DNA from: Cryptomeria japonica
Taxonomy: Eukaryota; Streptophyta; Pinopsida; Cupressales; Cupressaceae
Assembly: GCF_030272615.1 (NCBI RefSeq)
Contig: NC_081411.1
Location: 207,914,244 to 207,978,243 of the forward strand
DNA length: 64,000 nucleotides
Reading direction: 5' to 3'
Below the pieces are notes generated by a model that worked only from the letters and a program-made list of their open reading frames with translations, did not search any database and was not told the origin of the DNA. How positions within the stretch are numbered: the first letter of the stretch is position 1; every line of letters starts with the position of its first letter. This document shows, in pieces, positions 30,625 to 42,920 of this stretch. Made by a program: the position numbers and the translations under genes.

Positions 30625-32244
30625 TGTCGAATATACCAGGTATAGCTCCTAACAGGGCTTAAGATCTCTAACAAGGTCTGCTCCTAACAGAGCATTTGTA
30701 GACCTTAACCGACCAGTTATCTATACTGTAGATAGTTAACTTGTGAGTTCCATCTCACCGTGGTTTTTCCTAGTTGGGTTTTCCATGTATAAATCTTTGT
30801 GTTATGGTGAATGGTTTGCTTGTGGTGAATATTTTTATAACACTTTGGATTATATGTAAAGTCATTAGTAAATTGGTTAAATGTTTTTACCGGTTTGCAA
30901 TTAAAGTGTTACTGTTTTTGCTTTCACTGATTCAGCCCCCCTCTCACTGCTTTATAAGTTTATTACTTCCAAGAATCCTCCATGCATATCCAAAATCCTA
31001 TCCCTTCCTTAGAAGTGGCTACATGTGAAGAGTTTAATCCAAAGAGTGAAGAAACAAGTCCTATCATAAATTATGATCAAGACGCCAAAATTCCCTAATC
31101 CCATCAAATAGTTGACCACGATCCTATTTCCCTAGAATCCCATGATGATCCTTTTATACCTCTCCATTTCTTCCAAGATCCCCTTTCATCTCAAGAGCTA
31201 AGCATCCTCCAAAATCCTATTCCTAATATACTTCCTAAGAAAGATCATGATGCATCCTCCACCTTTTCAAATGATCCTGTTCAAAATGAAGAGCCAAACA
31301 CCCATTTCCTCCATCTCCAGTTCTCAATATGAAAACACCTGTTAGGGTGACACCGGTTAAGGTGATTTTTACAGCAATGGCTCACTACTAGAATGCTCAC
31401 TGCCTGACTAAATTTGTGAAAAAAAGAAAGAGGTCTCACTGCCCAGAAGAAGAAGAAAGAAAGAAAGAATCTACCAATGAAGCACACAACTGAATTGCTA
31501 GAAGAAACCTTAGGCTCACTACAATTGGTACCAAAACATCATTAACACACAACCATATTGATAATCCACAACCAAACAAAACCTCACACAAACCAATAAG
31601 AGATAGATCTTCTTTTCAATCCAAATTCTTCTCTATCTTTCTATATATTCCTTTATACAATTATTCTTCATTTATACTGATCTCCGAAATAGAATTTTCA
31701 AGTCGACCAAAGAGATAAAGAAACACAATTCAAAAATATATCTTCACGAAGCATTCTCGTAGTGGAAAGAAATGAGAAGTGCACCACACCACGAAGCAAC
31801 AACACGTCATCCAAATGCCGCAAACACCAGAGCAAAAGATAGAGCATCCGAGGTTAACTGGAACCGAAATGATCATATCCAAAACCACAACTCTGGAGCA
31901 CACCAACACGTGCCAAATCAGAATAGCAAAGATAAACACATGAATAACATAAATCTGAAATCTCATCAACAGAACTGGAAATGCAGAGGAATGCGAAGCA
32001 CTGCAACCTCTGCCAGAAAACATCATCACTGCATAGATTTTGAAAGCAAAACTTGTGGACCTCCAAAACACGAGTAATATCTCAGGGTAATATCCAACAA
32101 CATATCAACACATCATGAATACATATGCAACATATTAACAATGCAGAACAAAACCAAACACTGAAACACAAAATCAGTACGTTGACATCGATGATAATCA
32201 ATGACAACCATACTGACACATCAAACATCTTCACATTTGCAATA
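30625..32244 (-). repeat. Copia-2 5' LTR with internal foreign insert
   Basis: The left edge TGTCGAATATACCAGG matches the edge of the 3' LTR (TGTTGAGTATCCCAGA). After about 18 bases the match stops and resumes at about 31318 (AGTTCTCAATATG), running to 32244. The 675 bases between are foreign (see 30643-31317). The right end reads TTTGCAATA instead of TTTGCAACA. Confidence 0.7.
30643..31317 (+). mobile_element. Insert in Copia-2 5' LTR: copia LTR piece plus unknown frame
   Basis: 30643-30960 resembles the Copia-C LTR (54.75-55.05 kb, reverse complement): repeated CTAACA(A/G)GG motifs, TTGTGAGTTCCATCTCACCG, GGTTTTTCCTAGTTGGG and TTCAGCCCCCCTCTCA. From about 30976 to 31317 one plus-strand frame is open except for a single stop (CISLSHD-type Ser/Pro/Asp-rich sequence such as SLESHDDPFIPLHFFQDP); I do not recognise it. 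Clear ends and a target duplication were not found, so how it arrived is uncertain. Confidence 0.45.
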
Positions 32245-33519
32245 TTTGCTAGTTTAATAAGTAACAATTTATGTAAATTGAACTTTATAGATTTAAATAA
32301 TCATAGATTTGCCTTAAGGGATTTTTCATAACTATTCTAAGTTAAAATTTTACCAATAGTCCGAGCATCATATTTAAAGAATTTTGATTCCTACTATAGC
32401 AGAATACCAGGGATAAGAATACAAGGTTCTGACTTTTGTTTGCAATATGGAAGAAGACATGACAAATATCTTCATAGCATGTTGTGAAATGCATCATCTT
32501 CAGGTGTCTCTGAATAAACTTCAAATCACATTATAGACTTTGAGTTCACTGATCTATTTTCAATCCGGTACCATTGCCATTTAGATATGTAGTATAGCCC
32601 AATGACAAAGGTGAGTGTAAATTTCACAATATAACTACCCTGTTGCTGTGTTTGAACAACTATTATTTAAGGTCTCTGTACCAGCATGAGGCTCCAATAT
32701 ACTATTGATCTTGACAAAAGATAAAAATATGATCTTCAAATATATTGCACCATACATAGATTATGATGTTCTCGCTGCTTCAATGTCACGTAGTGTTGAC
32801 ACATATGTCGCAGTGCACAACATCCATGTTAGTCTCAAATGACTCGTATCAAAACTGAAATACAAAACTTCCTTAAGGCATTCAATTGCTCCTTCAATAT
32901 TCACTCCAAAGGCTCACAGATAAGATAAGGTGGCTTTAGTTACATGATGGTAAACCTGATTCATAATGCCAAGAATGCTCCAGAGAGAAGCATCATTCGA
33001 ATACCAACTTCATGTGACCAAAAATAGGTGCACACAGGAAATCCACGCAAACCATGTACAAATTTGTCTTATTGATAAATTCTCCAGTACCCAAAAAGTG
33101 AAGCAAGATGAACTTCAAATATTCACACCCAAGCAATATAAGTGTAGCTTAATACTTGTAATATTCACAAGGAATATATTTAATTTATTTTCCTAACTCC
33201 TCTTTCAATACCATGACAAGCATTGGTTTAATATATAGTCATTAAATGGGCTGATAATAATATTAATTCCTCCAAAACATTAATGTTTCTTTTAAATTAT
33301 TCATCATATAGTATTACCACTCAAATATATCAAATTCTCGATAAACATCAAATAAGTGTTTGACTTAGAATGGTATCAATACACAAAAGGCAAAATATTA
33401 TAATATCTTTGTATTGAATAATATAACCACAACCTCCGTAAAAGTTTAAGCACAGGTCTGGGATAATACATTCAAGCACTCATATACAAATTCTAAAGAA
33501 GACCATTTTGTATTGATTA
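32245..33519. other. AT-rich stretch without recognised genes
   Basis: No frame with coding sense, no LTR end and no RNA gene recognised. Short open frames have random composition. Probably old, decayed transposon sequence. Confidence 0.4.
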
Positions 33520-34320
33520 CCTTATAATTTCTCTCTAATGGATAACTAATATTTCTTGCTTTCTCTGAATCCCTTTGATCAGTCAATTGAAGAGTTTGAG
33601 ATAATTCTTCCTCCTCCACCTAGGGTAGATCTCTCACTAACAAAAATGACTTCCTAGGCACATCTTGAGAAAATATATTCGAGAAACTCCCAAATCAATT
33701 GAAAGAAATATTAATCCATATATTATCAATTCCCAAAGCCACTATAAATAACATTGATTTCAATATTGTTCTAGTCATCTCTTGAATAAACCTATTTTTC
33801 CTTTCAATAATCCCATTTTGCTGAAGTGTCTTAGGAGTAGACAAATATCTCCTAATACCATGGTCTTCACAATTTTTTTTCAAACATTAGATGTAAATTC
33901 ACATCCTCTATCAGACCTTAAGCATTTTATCTTAGCATCCATTTCATTGTCAACGATTGATTTGAAAACCTTAAGCCAATATAGAGATCTTGATTTCTCA
34001 TTTTAAATAGTAACCCATGTCATTCTAGTATAATCATTAATAAGTATCATAAAATACCTTTCACCATTAAGTGTTGTTGTCCTGATAGGTCCATATTGAT
34101 TAGTGTGTATCAACTCCAATGGTTTTGTAATGGAAAACTCCTTGTTCTTGAATCTTGTCTCTATCTCATTTCTCTTTTGACATTCCTTGCACAATGTGTT
34201 TGTAGGCTTGATAATCTTCGACAAATCTCTAACTGCATTAGTAGAACTAATCTTCAACAAGTTATGAAAGTTTGTGTACCATCGTCTTGTTCCAAAATCA
34301 TCATTCATTTCTTTGAGCAA
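33520..34320 (-). pseudogene. pol: Copia integrase fragment
   Basis: Minus strand from right to left: KIIKPTNTLCKECQKRNE (the CxxC half of the zinc site), FSITKPLELIHTNQYGPIRT with the catalytic Asp position changed (IHTNQ for IHTDL), ERYFMILINDYTRMTWV, then in another frame DHGIRRYLSTPKTLQQNG with IIERKNRFIQEMTRTIL. A serine/acidic linker piece follows to about 33520. The N-terminal zinc half, protease and RT are missing. It is a separate, old copia fragment, not in frame with Copia-2. Confidence 0.8.
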
Positions 34321-35329
34321 TTAGACAACTACTTTCTTTAGCTTCCTTGAAATACTAGACATTTCAATTAATTCTTGTTCCTTCTGCAATCAATCTCAAG
34401 CAACCAATTGTTAGTCTCAAATTTTGATTTCCCTCCTATCCTCTAGCAAGAAAATGAATAACTCTGACTGCATATGAAGAGATTAGGGAAATATAACTCT
34501 AGAGTAACACATAACAAGGTTTTAAAACCTTCTACACTTTGAACTTATCCAAAGTTCAGGTGGGTATACCTCCTGTGAATATTTTCACACTTTAAAAATG
34601 AGATCCGCAGTAAACCAGTGTCAAAAACCAGTGGATTTCATCACCTCAACGTAACTGAAACATTAGAAGAAAAAACTTGTATACATTTTCAGTATTGATC
34701 TTCAAGAGAAAAAGAAAGAAAACCACAATTGGATACCATTGCCTTATTCGGGCTACAAAGTCACCCAAATCAAATTAGAATTCCAAAACTGAAGAATCGC
34801 ATACATTTCACCACCTCACCCTTAATTAACCCCATACATGCCTAACATATACATGAGGTTTATCCTCTTAACACTAAAACCGTTCATCAAATTCAAAACG
34901 AGCAAACAATTGATTTACTGATAGAGATATCTGAAGCATATTTAATTCCTTTCCCTTGAAAAGAAAAGCTAGCAACATATCCATAGGACTGCCTTACAAT
35001 CCATGTTTCAATCAAATAACCCTAGATTACTCAAATGAAACCAACAAATTAACGAGTGCCCACCAGAAGACAACACAAATTTAGGTTTGAAAAGTATTGA
35101 TCTGTATCTTTATATTCATTTTTGAAAATAATCTTACATGATTCAAAGTACTCTTTGTGATAGCTAGAAAAAAAACCCAGATATATTTCTGTAGAGTTTT
35201 TAAATTTTTTTTCTTGTGAGCCCCTTTTCTATTAGTCCTGGTATCCATTTATAACATTATGGATGCATACAAGCTTCGGACAATCCTAAGAAAAGTTTGT
35301 TACAAACCGCAATGTTCTCCAAGAAACAG
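34321..35329. other. AT-rich stretch downstream of the long unknown frame
   Basis: No domain recognised. On the minus strand this would be the 3' flank of the long frame ending at 35330. No clear LTR end, poly-A tail or terminal repeat partner was found. Confidence 0.4.
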
Positions 35330-38300
35330 TTACAAGTCCTTTTCGATATCAACGACCTCTTCAACTTGTTGTCCCGTTGCAACATCTTCTAACTGTTCGA
35401 GAACTTCTTCTTTTTGTCCGACATATTTGTCCTTCCATTCCTGGAACACGTCATCATTCGGCCAAGAAAAGCTAACAATCTTCTTCTTCATTCCTTCCAG
35501 CCTTTTCCAAGTGACTCTCAACTACCCAATCTCCGTTTCTATGAAACCATAATGTGATTTTACGTTTTCAATCTCCTCAATTGTCTTGACAAACAAGGAC
35601 GTGTCATCAGTATTGATGATTTCATTTATGCTTTTGGACAAGTTGTGGTCCAACTCTTCCAGCCATGCTTTCTCCTCTTTTAACTGAGTTGGACCAACAA
35701 AACCCCCTGGAAACATCTCATACTTGTGATCAGAATATTCTTTCCTATATAATTGGGCTTTTCTGTTCACACCTGCCCTTTCTTTTGAGAGTATATTCAT
35801 TTCTTTTATGAATTCACAAGTGGATCTGAGACTGTCATTTGCCTCTGCATCTGCATGAACTGAACACATAAGTTCTAACTCCATTCCCCTAGGCATCCAC
35901 TTATTCAGAATCGGTTCCAAGGTGGTCTCATCTTCTCTTAATTCAGTCAAAATATTCAGAATCCTCTTCATACAAATATGCATGATAGAGGCCCTAACTG
36001 AATCAGCAAATTTCAAAATTTTGGCCTTTACCTTTTCCTCATATTTACTCGCTAACAGGGCTTCAGCCTGTTTCAATTTTTCCAACTCATGTTGAATAGT
36101 TTCAGCTGGTTGAAAACCAGAAGGCATAGGAGAAGGGGGAAATTCTATGATAGGACTTGTAGGTGGTGGTCTTGCTGGACAAGAAGCTATCATTAGAGTA
36201 GAGGACTCAACTTGATGGTGCTGTCCTGCCAACTGACTCTGGAGTCTAGCAATGATGCTATCTCTGTTAGCTATTCCTTCTTTGGCCTCATTATAAGCCT
36301 TCAAGATTGTTTCCAATTTCAATTGGAGATTAGCTTTTTCCTTTGCCTCCTTTTCTGCCAGTGGTACACTGAATTTTGCAGTTTCTAAAACTGTGCTAGC
36401 AGCTTCTACCACTCCTGTATCTTGAACTCTTTTCACAATCATATCTTCTAGGAAACTAGAATTTGAGGCATCTTTCCTTCTATTTTCATCCCTTTTCAAT
36501 GACCACATGACTAAAGCAACATTATCTTTGCTGAATGTCACTCCTTCCATAGGCTTGGTTTCTTTCCTAATCGCTTCAAGTACCAAAGCATCAGCTATAT
36601 CCCACTCAAGGAGGATTAGAACACCAGCCTTTGATACCATCTCTCTTCCCTTTTCAGGAGTAATTGCCCTGAATTCTTCAATAATTTCTTGTTTTACCTC
36701 TTCCTCCACCAGAGTTACAACTTTGTGAGGCTGCTCATTCTTCCTTTTTTCACATCTTGCCTTAAACTGTTCAATATTTTGTTTCCATACAAATTGCATG
36801 AAGGCCCCTGTTGTAACAAAGTTATTGTAAGCCAAGAACTCCTCACTGGCCTACTTGACAGTTGGGTCTAGCTCTTTACCTTGGAACTCACCTTCAATCA
36901 AGTTCATCTCAGCGCTAGGTGGTTCCTCTGGCATCCCCTCTTGTGTTTCCTCATATGTGTAGGCAATCTCCCCGAGACTTCCTAACTGTAACAACTGTTC
37001 GGCCACTGCCTGCTCATCTCCTATGTGGATAGGGGATTGAGATGGAGAATACAGAGGCTCACTGATTTGCACTTCCTTCCCCACTCTTTGCCTTTTAGGG
37101 GAGTCTTGGATGTCAATGACATCTTCAATTGCTCTTTTCCCTCTTGAAGTAGTAGGCTCACTAGTCACCAGTATCATCTCACTGTATTTTGATTTCTTGT
37201 GCATTACATAATCACCCGGTGGGATAGCCTTAGCAAAGGCGGGCTTAGCTAGAACCAATCTAACCCTGTCAGGATCATCTCTCATTATAGCCTCCCTCTT
37301 TTCTTTCAAAGTTTGCATGAGGTCCTCAAAATAAAGAATTAAGAATTTGATTTTTTCCTCAAAGGGATTAAAACTAGAAAGAGGGTCATAACTACTATCA
37401 AATTGATGAATAACATCAAGAGCCCTTTTGTATGCCACCCACTTCTCTTTCCTCAATTCTTGCTCATCCAAATTGAATTCATTCCTAATAAGATCTTCAG
37501 GGAAATGAAATTGGTGCGGCCTACCTTTACATACTGCTCTCCTTCTAAACATGCCATTGAAAAAATCTTCTGCATCTGCAAATCTTGAAACCACAGTAGA
37601 CAACCTATATGGTTTAAAGAATTCTTCAAAATTCTTCCAGCCACCTTTGGTGATCACAAAATGATGAGCCATGGTAATAGTTGGGAAAATATTCCCTTTA
37701 CCTCTATTTGTCAGCTCTGCCTCTTGCACACCTCCAATCTGCCTTAAGACTTCTGCAATCCCTATCTTCAATGGGACTTGATAAGGCAATAGATATGGAG
37801 TGCCTCTGAAACCATAAACTCTGAAAACTGTGGAAACAGGGTACAAATACAAATCACCCCATTTATGAACAATTTTAATACCTTCAACAAACTCCTTAGG
37901 CCCGAGGAACTCCAACAGAGCCTTTGGGATCCTAGGGTTTTCTGCACACAAGAGAATCCTGATTTTAGATGCAAAGCATCTATCAAACTTTAGGTAACTG
38001 GCATCTTCTCTATCCCAGGACAAAATGGTGCTCCATAATTGCACTGACATCTCTTCACCATCCTTTTATCTGACCAAATCCATTTCTTTAGCAAAATAAT
38101 CAACTCCTTTGAACAAGAACATGTGCATTAGAAGAGAATACCATCCAAAAGGTTTATCCACCTTACCATTGTTTATCCCTACAAGCCCTGCATGAATTGC
38201 ATCAGTGAGGTAAGCTGCATAGTCAAATGTCACTGCTAGAGAGGGTTTTAGAATCTGTGCTATCATTAGCATATAATGGGTTGGCATGTTTCTCTCAGCA

Positions 38301-38956
38301 TCTTCTCCAAAAATCTGACAAAGTGACCAATACATTCCTTTAGCCCTTAGAGTAAACAAATTCAGGGAGAAAGGTTCCATGGTACTGGGGCCTACAACAG
38401 TTAACCCTCCTATCTTGACAAAAAACTCTTTCAGTGGGCCACTCCTAAGGTGATCCCTTTGCACATTGTAGACTTGTGCAAGGGTCTCAAAGTTGATAGG
38501 CTCTAAATAATTGGACACTTCACTGAGCTTGAAAACCTTCCTGAACTCATCATCATTTATCTCAATCAAGGCTGCTTCCTTTATATTTATGATACATTTG
38601 GCTATAGGGTCATAATTTTGTGCAATCAGGGTCAACAAATCTACATCCATGAAGACGTCGGGGACTATAAGCTTTCCAAAATCCAATTCCCATATACTAT
38701 TTAATGGGGCAGGGGAATGTCTCTGACCAAAACCTACCTTGAAAATTCCTAAACCTGACATCCCTATTTGTGGATCCCTTAACCAATTGCCTTTATCATA
38801 TAGACCATCCCCAATTCTTAAACAAGGGTTTTTTGGCACCAATTCTTTAGCTTTGGCCCTGACATTGGTAGACATAGTTAGTTGTTCCAGGAAGTCATCA
38901 CATATATTCCTATCTTGGTAATTTACCTTCCCTTTGAAATCCCTTCTTGGCACCAT
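35330..38956 (-). pseudogene. Long unknown reading frame, 1209 codons with three in-frame stops
   Basis: One minus-strand frame runs from ATG 38956-38954 to the stop at 35332-35330 without any frameshift. It is broken only by TAA at 38068-38066, TAG at 36853-36851 and TAG at 35524-35522. The first ~650 residues look globular (GNWLRDPQIGMSGLGIF; PTHYMLMIAQILKPSL; VHKWGDLYLYPVSTVF; PHQFHFPEDLIRNEF). A basic, nuclear-signal-like SPKRQRVGKE follows near residue 620, then an acidic stretch. A third part is charged and coiled-coil-like (VEEEVKQEIIEEFRAI; LEKLKQAEALLASKYEEK) with a Pro-rich insert (ARPPPTSPIIEFPPSP). No zinc knuckle, protease, RT, integrase or transposase motif is visible. Codon periodicity over 3.6 kb and lack of indels suggest recent loss of function or recent activity. 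It may be an accessory frame of an LTR element or a captured gene; I do not recognise the family. Confidence 0.6.
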
Positions 38957-39290
38957 CACGTTAATGCAATTATCAATTGAGATTTACACAAAACTTTAAC
39001 GAGGCAATTCAGACAATAACACTGATTTTTATACTGCAATTTAGCAAGAAAAACATGAAACCCTGTTACCCGCCTGAAGAAACTCGCTCTGCACCAACTC
39101 CTTTGCAACAAACTTGTCGAAATGATGCTCACATTCAATTGATGCGGACCTTAAATACGACAGCTTGGCATTGAATTGAGAAGTTAATCCCGCATGCTCT
39201 GACCGTCACCTCAGAATTGAATTCGCAAATCGAATTCAAAAATGAGCTCCAACGGATCACAAGCCTTCTGAGTTTTTCTCTGTTTCGTTG
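38957..39290. other. Upstream leader of the long unknown frame
   Basis: On the minus strand this is the 5' flank of the ATG at 38956; the frame is closed by TAA eight codons upstream (38986-38984). No clear TATA box or splice signal decided. It separates the ATG from the repeat array at 39291. Confidence 0.4.
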
Positions 39291-40505
39291 TTTCGCCATT
39301 TCACAGAGTTTAAAAACCTTGCACCTTTCCTTCGTGAAGCAACGACGATCGTCGGATCCTTGGAAACTTACACTGCCTTTACTCCTTCCGGTCCTTCTGT
39401 ATTAGTGACAGGCCCTACCTTCTTTTCGCTACTTCGCGGACCTTAAACCTTGTGCACTTTTACCACACGAAACAACGCCGTCCATTAGATCATCATCTAC
39501 TTGCTGGATCTTTACTTCCTACAGTGACCACCAGTCTTCTTAAGTAACCGCGCACAACCATGATGGCTAACGGTTTTCGCCATTTTGCGAAGACTAAACT
39601 GTAGGCATCTTCGGGCTGCGAAACAACGACAACCATTGGATCCACCTCGAGATGAACACCATTTAACGTGCTCAGACCTTTAAAATGGGCCCTCAGCTCT
39701 GAGACCACTTGCTCTGTTTCATCACTGGCTAATAAATGTCACGTTGCAGTGGGCTATTCGCTCAGATAATTCCATTGGGTTCCATTCTAAGGCCGCCACG
39801 TGTTTTACTTTACCATTTTCAATATAACTGTCGGCTAAATCAAGGCAGGCCCTCAACTACCCTTCAGAGCCACGTGCATCTGGCAAGTCACTAATTCTTT
39901 CCACAAAGCAACCCATCTGTCCTGCCAAGTCATCCTCCATGTGACTGCCACATCATTTCGCTATTTCATGAACATTAATCTCCGTTTGATTTGAGGCTGT
40001 GAATCCACGCGAGTCATCCGATTAACTTCTACTTAATCGGTCTTTAAAAACTACGACCTACTTGTCCTTTGGGCCCACTTACCTTTTCACTACTTTGTGG
40101 ACCTTAAATCTCAGGCAACTCTTCTTCGCGAAGCAATGGCCACCGTTAGATCTTAGAAACCCGCTCGTCTATTACCCTTGCCGTGATCACCTTTCCCGGG
40201 CGCTCTACCTTTTCGCTACTTCGCAAAAGGTAAAACACATGCATCTTTCGGCTGTGAGTCAACGCCCATCGTTGATCTTCTCTTAACTAATCGTCCTTTA
40301 AACAAAGGAACCGCTCGCCTCTGGGACCCGCCAACCCTTTCGCGGGCTAGCGAAGCAACGTGAGCCGTTGGATCAAATACAAATGCATTCCATTTAGCTG
40401 AAGAACAATCCTTTGGCTGGGCCCGCTTACCCTTTTCGCTGCTTCGCATACGGTAAACTGCAGGCATCTTCTCCTAGCGAACCAACGCACACCGCAAGAT
40501 GAACC
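39291..40505. repeat. Degenerate tandem array, about 127-bp period
   Basis: A core like TTTTCGCTACTTCGCGGACC begins near 39291, 39424, 39574, 39956, 40084, 40210, 40338 and 40433. Four successive intervals are 128, 126, 128 and 95; the large gap of 382 equals about three periods. About 40-45 bases after each core comes a second block like CGAAGCAACG..CCGTTGGATC (for example 39342, 39469, 39620, 40129, 40253, 40353, 40478). The GC-rich, partly palindromic core contrasts with the AT-rich surroundings. It lies upstream of the long minus-strand frame, where promoter or LTR repeats would be. Confidence 0.75.
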
Positions 40506-42200
40506 TTGACTTGCACGATAGTTAAGGAGCTTGACAAAGATTAAAGTCAAACATCGGCAAATGCATAAAAATTGAAAATATTTAAAAGACCGCCTAGGGA
40601 AAAACTAATGGGGGGACACTTTTCATGATAGACCGACCCTTCCTTAAATGGAAAAAGTAATGCAGAAATAGAATGCGAGGGTTTTTTAAAACACAGGAAG
40701 GGTTAAAACTTTCAGAACCTTAAACCCTCTTTGACCCAAGAAACACAGAGGCAACAAGGCCATGCCAAACACATTTTTGTAGATTTTTAGCCGACTAAGG
40801 GACAAGAATACCCAATTTTCAAAACAGTGATAACAACAACTTCACTACAATCATCACTCACTTCTTCTTCCATAAATTTGCATCACTAAGTACAAAAGAT
40901 ATGATCATTAAGGCGGAACATACACACATTGGTCAACACACATCCACTCCATCAACATCAATGTGATCTTCTATGTATACCATCTTCTTCATTGAAAATG
41001 TTAATTAGGTCAACTAAAACATTGGACAAGCATATGTCCTATCAAGTCAGCCATTGAAACATAATTGTGGTGAATGCAGTCCAATCTAGGAGATAGAGAG
41101 GACCTAAAAAACATCATATGACATATTTCTAAACAACTCCAACCAGCATACACATTGGCACACATCCTCCAAAGTTGACCACAAGATAACAAGTAGAAGA
41201 AATTTATAACAGATAATCAATTGATTAAAAAATGTATCTACTAAGTGAAACAAATCAATGTGGATTTGCACAAGCTATAGTAGGATCCAAATCCAACTTA
41301 ACACAACCTCTAAGGCTAGCGCGAACCCTTAGGAACATAGTGCAATGAACATAAAAACTCTGTTAGCCAAATAACTACAAGTTACCCAGAGTGCCAACAT
41401 CAAACACAATGCAACACCAACCAGATTAACTAATCATGTGAAGCCTATAGGGACATTCCTTGAACATCCAATGCTATTAACAAACATCTCTTTCTCACCG
41501 TCACTTCAAAACATGCTAAAACAACACTAGCAAATGCAAAACACTCTCTTACTAGAATGCCAAGAAACACAACCTTGAACATAACATCAACAACTATACT
41601 TGCAAAACACTTCAACACTTGAAACATAAACTGAAATGAAAAGAAAATATTACAAGGATGTTCTCCATTGTGTAGCCATAGAACCATTAATGTGGAGAAA
41701 CGTAGAACATTTTCTAGACCAATCAAATCCAATCTTGATAAATAGCCAAACTGCTAGCAAACAACAATCAGTAGCCACATCAGCTACAACACTATGGACA
41801 TGCAAAGATAGAATTGCAATGTCTAGAAAGCATAGCCATTATGTTCAAATCTGCAAAAGAATGCAGAGTATTCTTCTAGCTAGACTTTAAGTACTCTTTC
41901 TTGCATATGACACTTCATTATACTACAAACATTTCAGAAACAATATTTGCTTGATCAAGAGTACCATGACAAAGGAAAAAATATTTTGCACATTACAGGA
42001 TCATTATCATCATCATCATACTTCTAATTCATATCCTAAGGATATCTTCATTCTACCATCTTTGCTAACAATCACATAATCATCAACATACCTTATTGAG
42101 TGTGAACATTAGACACTAGGATGGTGGACATCGACAACACAAAGCTACTGTAACCAATGACAACAGTCTCCTCATATTTTGAAAAACCATATCATCAACA
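40506..42200 (-). repeat. Possible copia LTR-like sequence
   Basis: At 42191-42210 the plus strand reads ATCATCAACAATCTCCCC, the same LTR-start/polypurine junction (complement) seen at the right ends of the Copia-A and Copia-C LTRs. Sequence to the left would therefore be an LTR on the minus strand, but I could not find its other end; a G-run at about 40606-40612 (AATGGGGGGAC) is one weak candidate. The rest is AT-rich without coding sense. Confidence 0.35.
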
Positions 42201-42248
42201 ATCTCCCCATATTCTCCTGATTGCTTTGATATTCTCCTGATTGCTTTA
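42201..42248 (-). repeat. Polypurine-like tract with 20-bp tandem duplication
   Basis: ATCTCCCC is followed by two copies of ATATTCTCCTGATTGCTTT(G/A) at 42209-42228 and 42229-42248, then ACATCAATGACAAC, which resembles the region beside the Copia-A and Copia-C polypurine tracts. Confidence 0.55.
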
Positions 42249-42915
42249 ACATCAATGACAACACACATTTCCAATATCAACCACCTCATATTACCAAGCT
42301 TCCACTTCTTATATTCCTCAATGACCTCACATACCACAAGATTCTTTCTCTTATGTACCACAAGTTTTCATCTCTTATATTTTGCAAATGTCCGATGTAT
42401 TCCCTACCTCATATTCATTCCAAATAACCCAACCACATGCCACCTATTTTTGGTCTTTCTAGTACCTTACAACACTGCTCAGTCCTTAATACATCACTCT
42501 TAATACGTAATTCTCTACATGTCCAAGTGCACCTCTGACTATGATAGGACAAGTAGGTACCACCTCTATGTCATTTGATCATCAATAGTTTGAAGAAATG
42601 GAATTTGCACTTATGAACTTACAAGTAGGGACAACAAAGAAACATTATAAATTTGAAGGTTTGTGCCCATTTTGAAATACCAAAGTTTGACATGTACAAA
42701 GAGAAAGGTGACCCCTAAGATCATGTTAACTAATTCTTTATGGTATGCCAAGAGGTATTCCTTGGTATGGTTCGTGCACCTTCCCCAAGGTTTCATGTCA
42801 AATTTTGTTGACTTATCAAAAAAACATGTCACTCATTTCTTCTACAACGTTGAATATGAAGTCATAATGTTAGATCTTTGTAACACTAAATAATCTAATG
42901 TTGAGAACTTTGTAC
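42249..42915. other. Non-coding flank of Gypsy-2
   Basis: AT-rich, no recognised frame. It is the left flank of the 20-kb nest; the sequence TATAT at 42916-42920 is the candidate target duplication. Confidence 0.4.
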
Positions 42916-42920
42916 TATAT
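42916..42920 (+). repeat. Gypsy-2 candidate target site duplication, left copy
   Basis: TATAT before TGGAGTAGTC; CATAT follows the right LTR at 62886-62890 (four of five match). Confidence 0.6.

Larger units (their letters stand above)
18552..32244 (-). mobile_element. Copia-2, Ty1/copia element split by Gypsy-1
   Basis: A minus-strand copia element. Its 3' LTR is 18552-19658; RNase H, partial reverse transcriptase, integrase, protease and gag run from 19.9 to 22.79 kb; the gag start and primer site lie at 30.43-30.62 kb; the 5' LTR is 30625-32244. Gypsy-1 separates the two halves of gag with a CCATT duplication. The LTRs are clearly diverged, the 5' LTR has a foreign insert, integrase-RT has a large deletion and the catalytic box is YVNN. 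Bases before and after the element (GTTGT and TTTGC) are only a weak target duplication. It is a very old element used as a landing site by a young one. Confidence 0.85.

Noticed and set aside
35522-38956. Three separate genes in place of the long unknown frame
   Set aside because: The three open pieces lie in exactly the same frame and are separated by single stop codons only, so one broken frame is the simpler reading.
39291-40505. CRISPR-like or tRNA cluster origin of the repeat array
   Set aside because: Repeats are degenerate with similar, not unique, spacers, in plant DNA; no cloverleaf can be drawn for the core.
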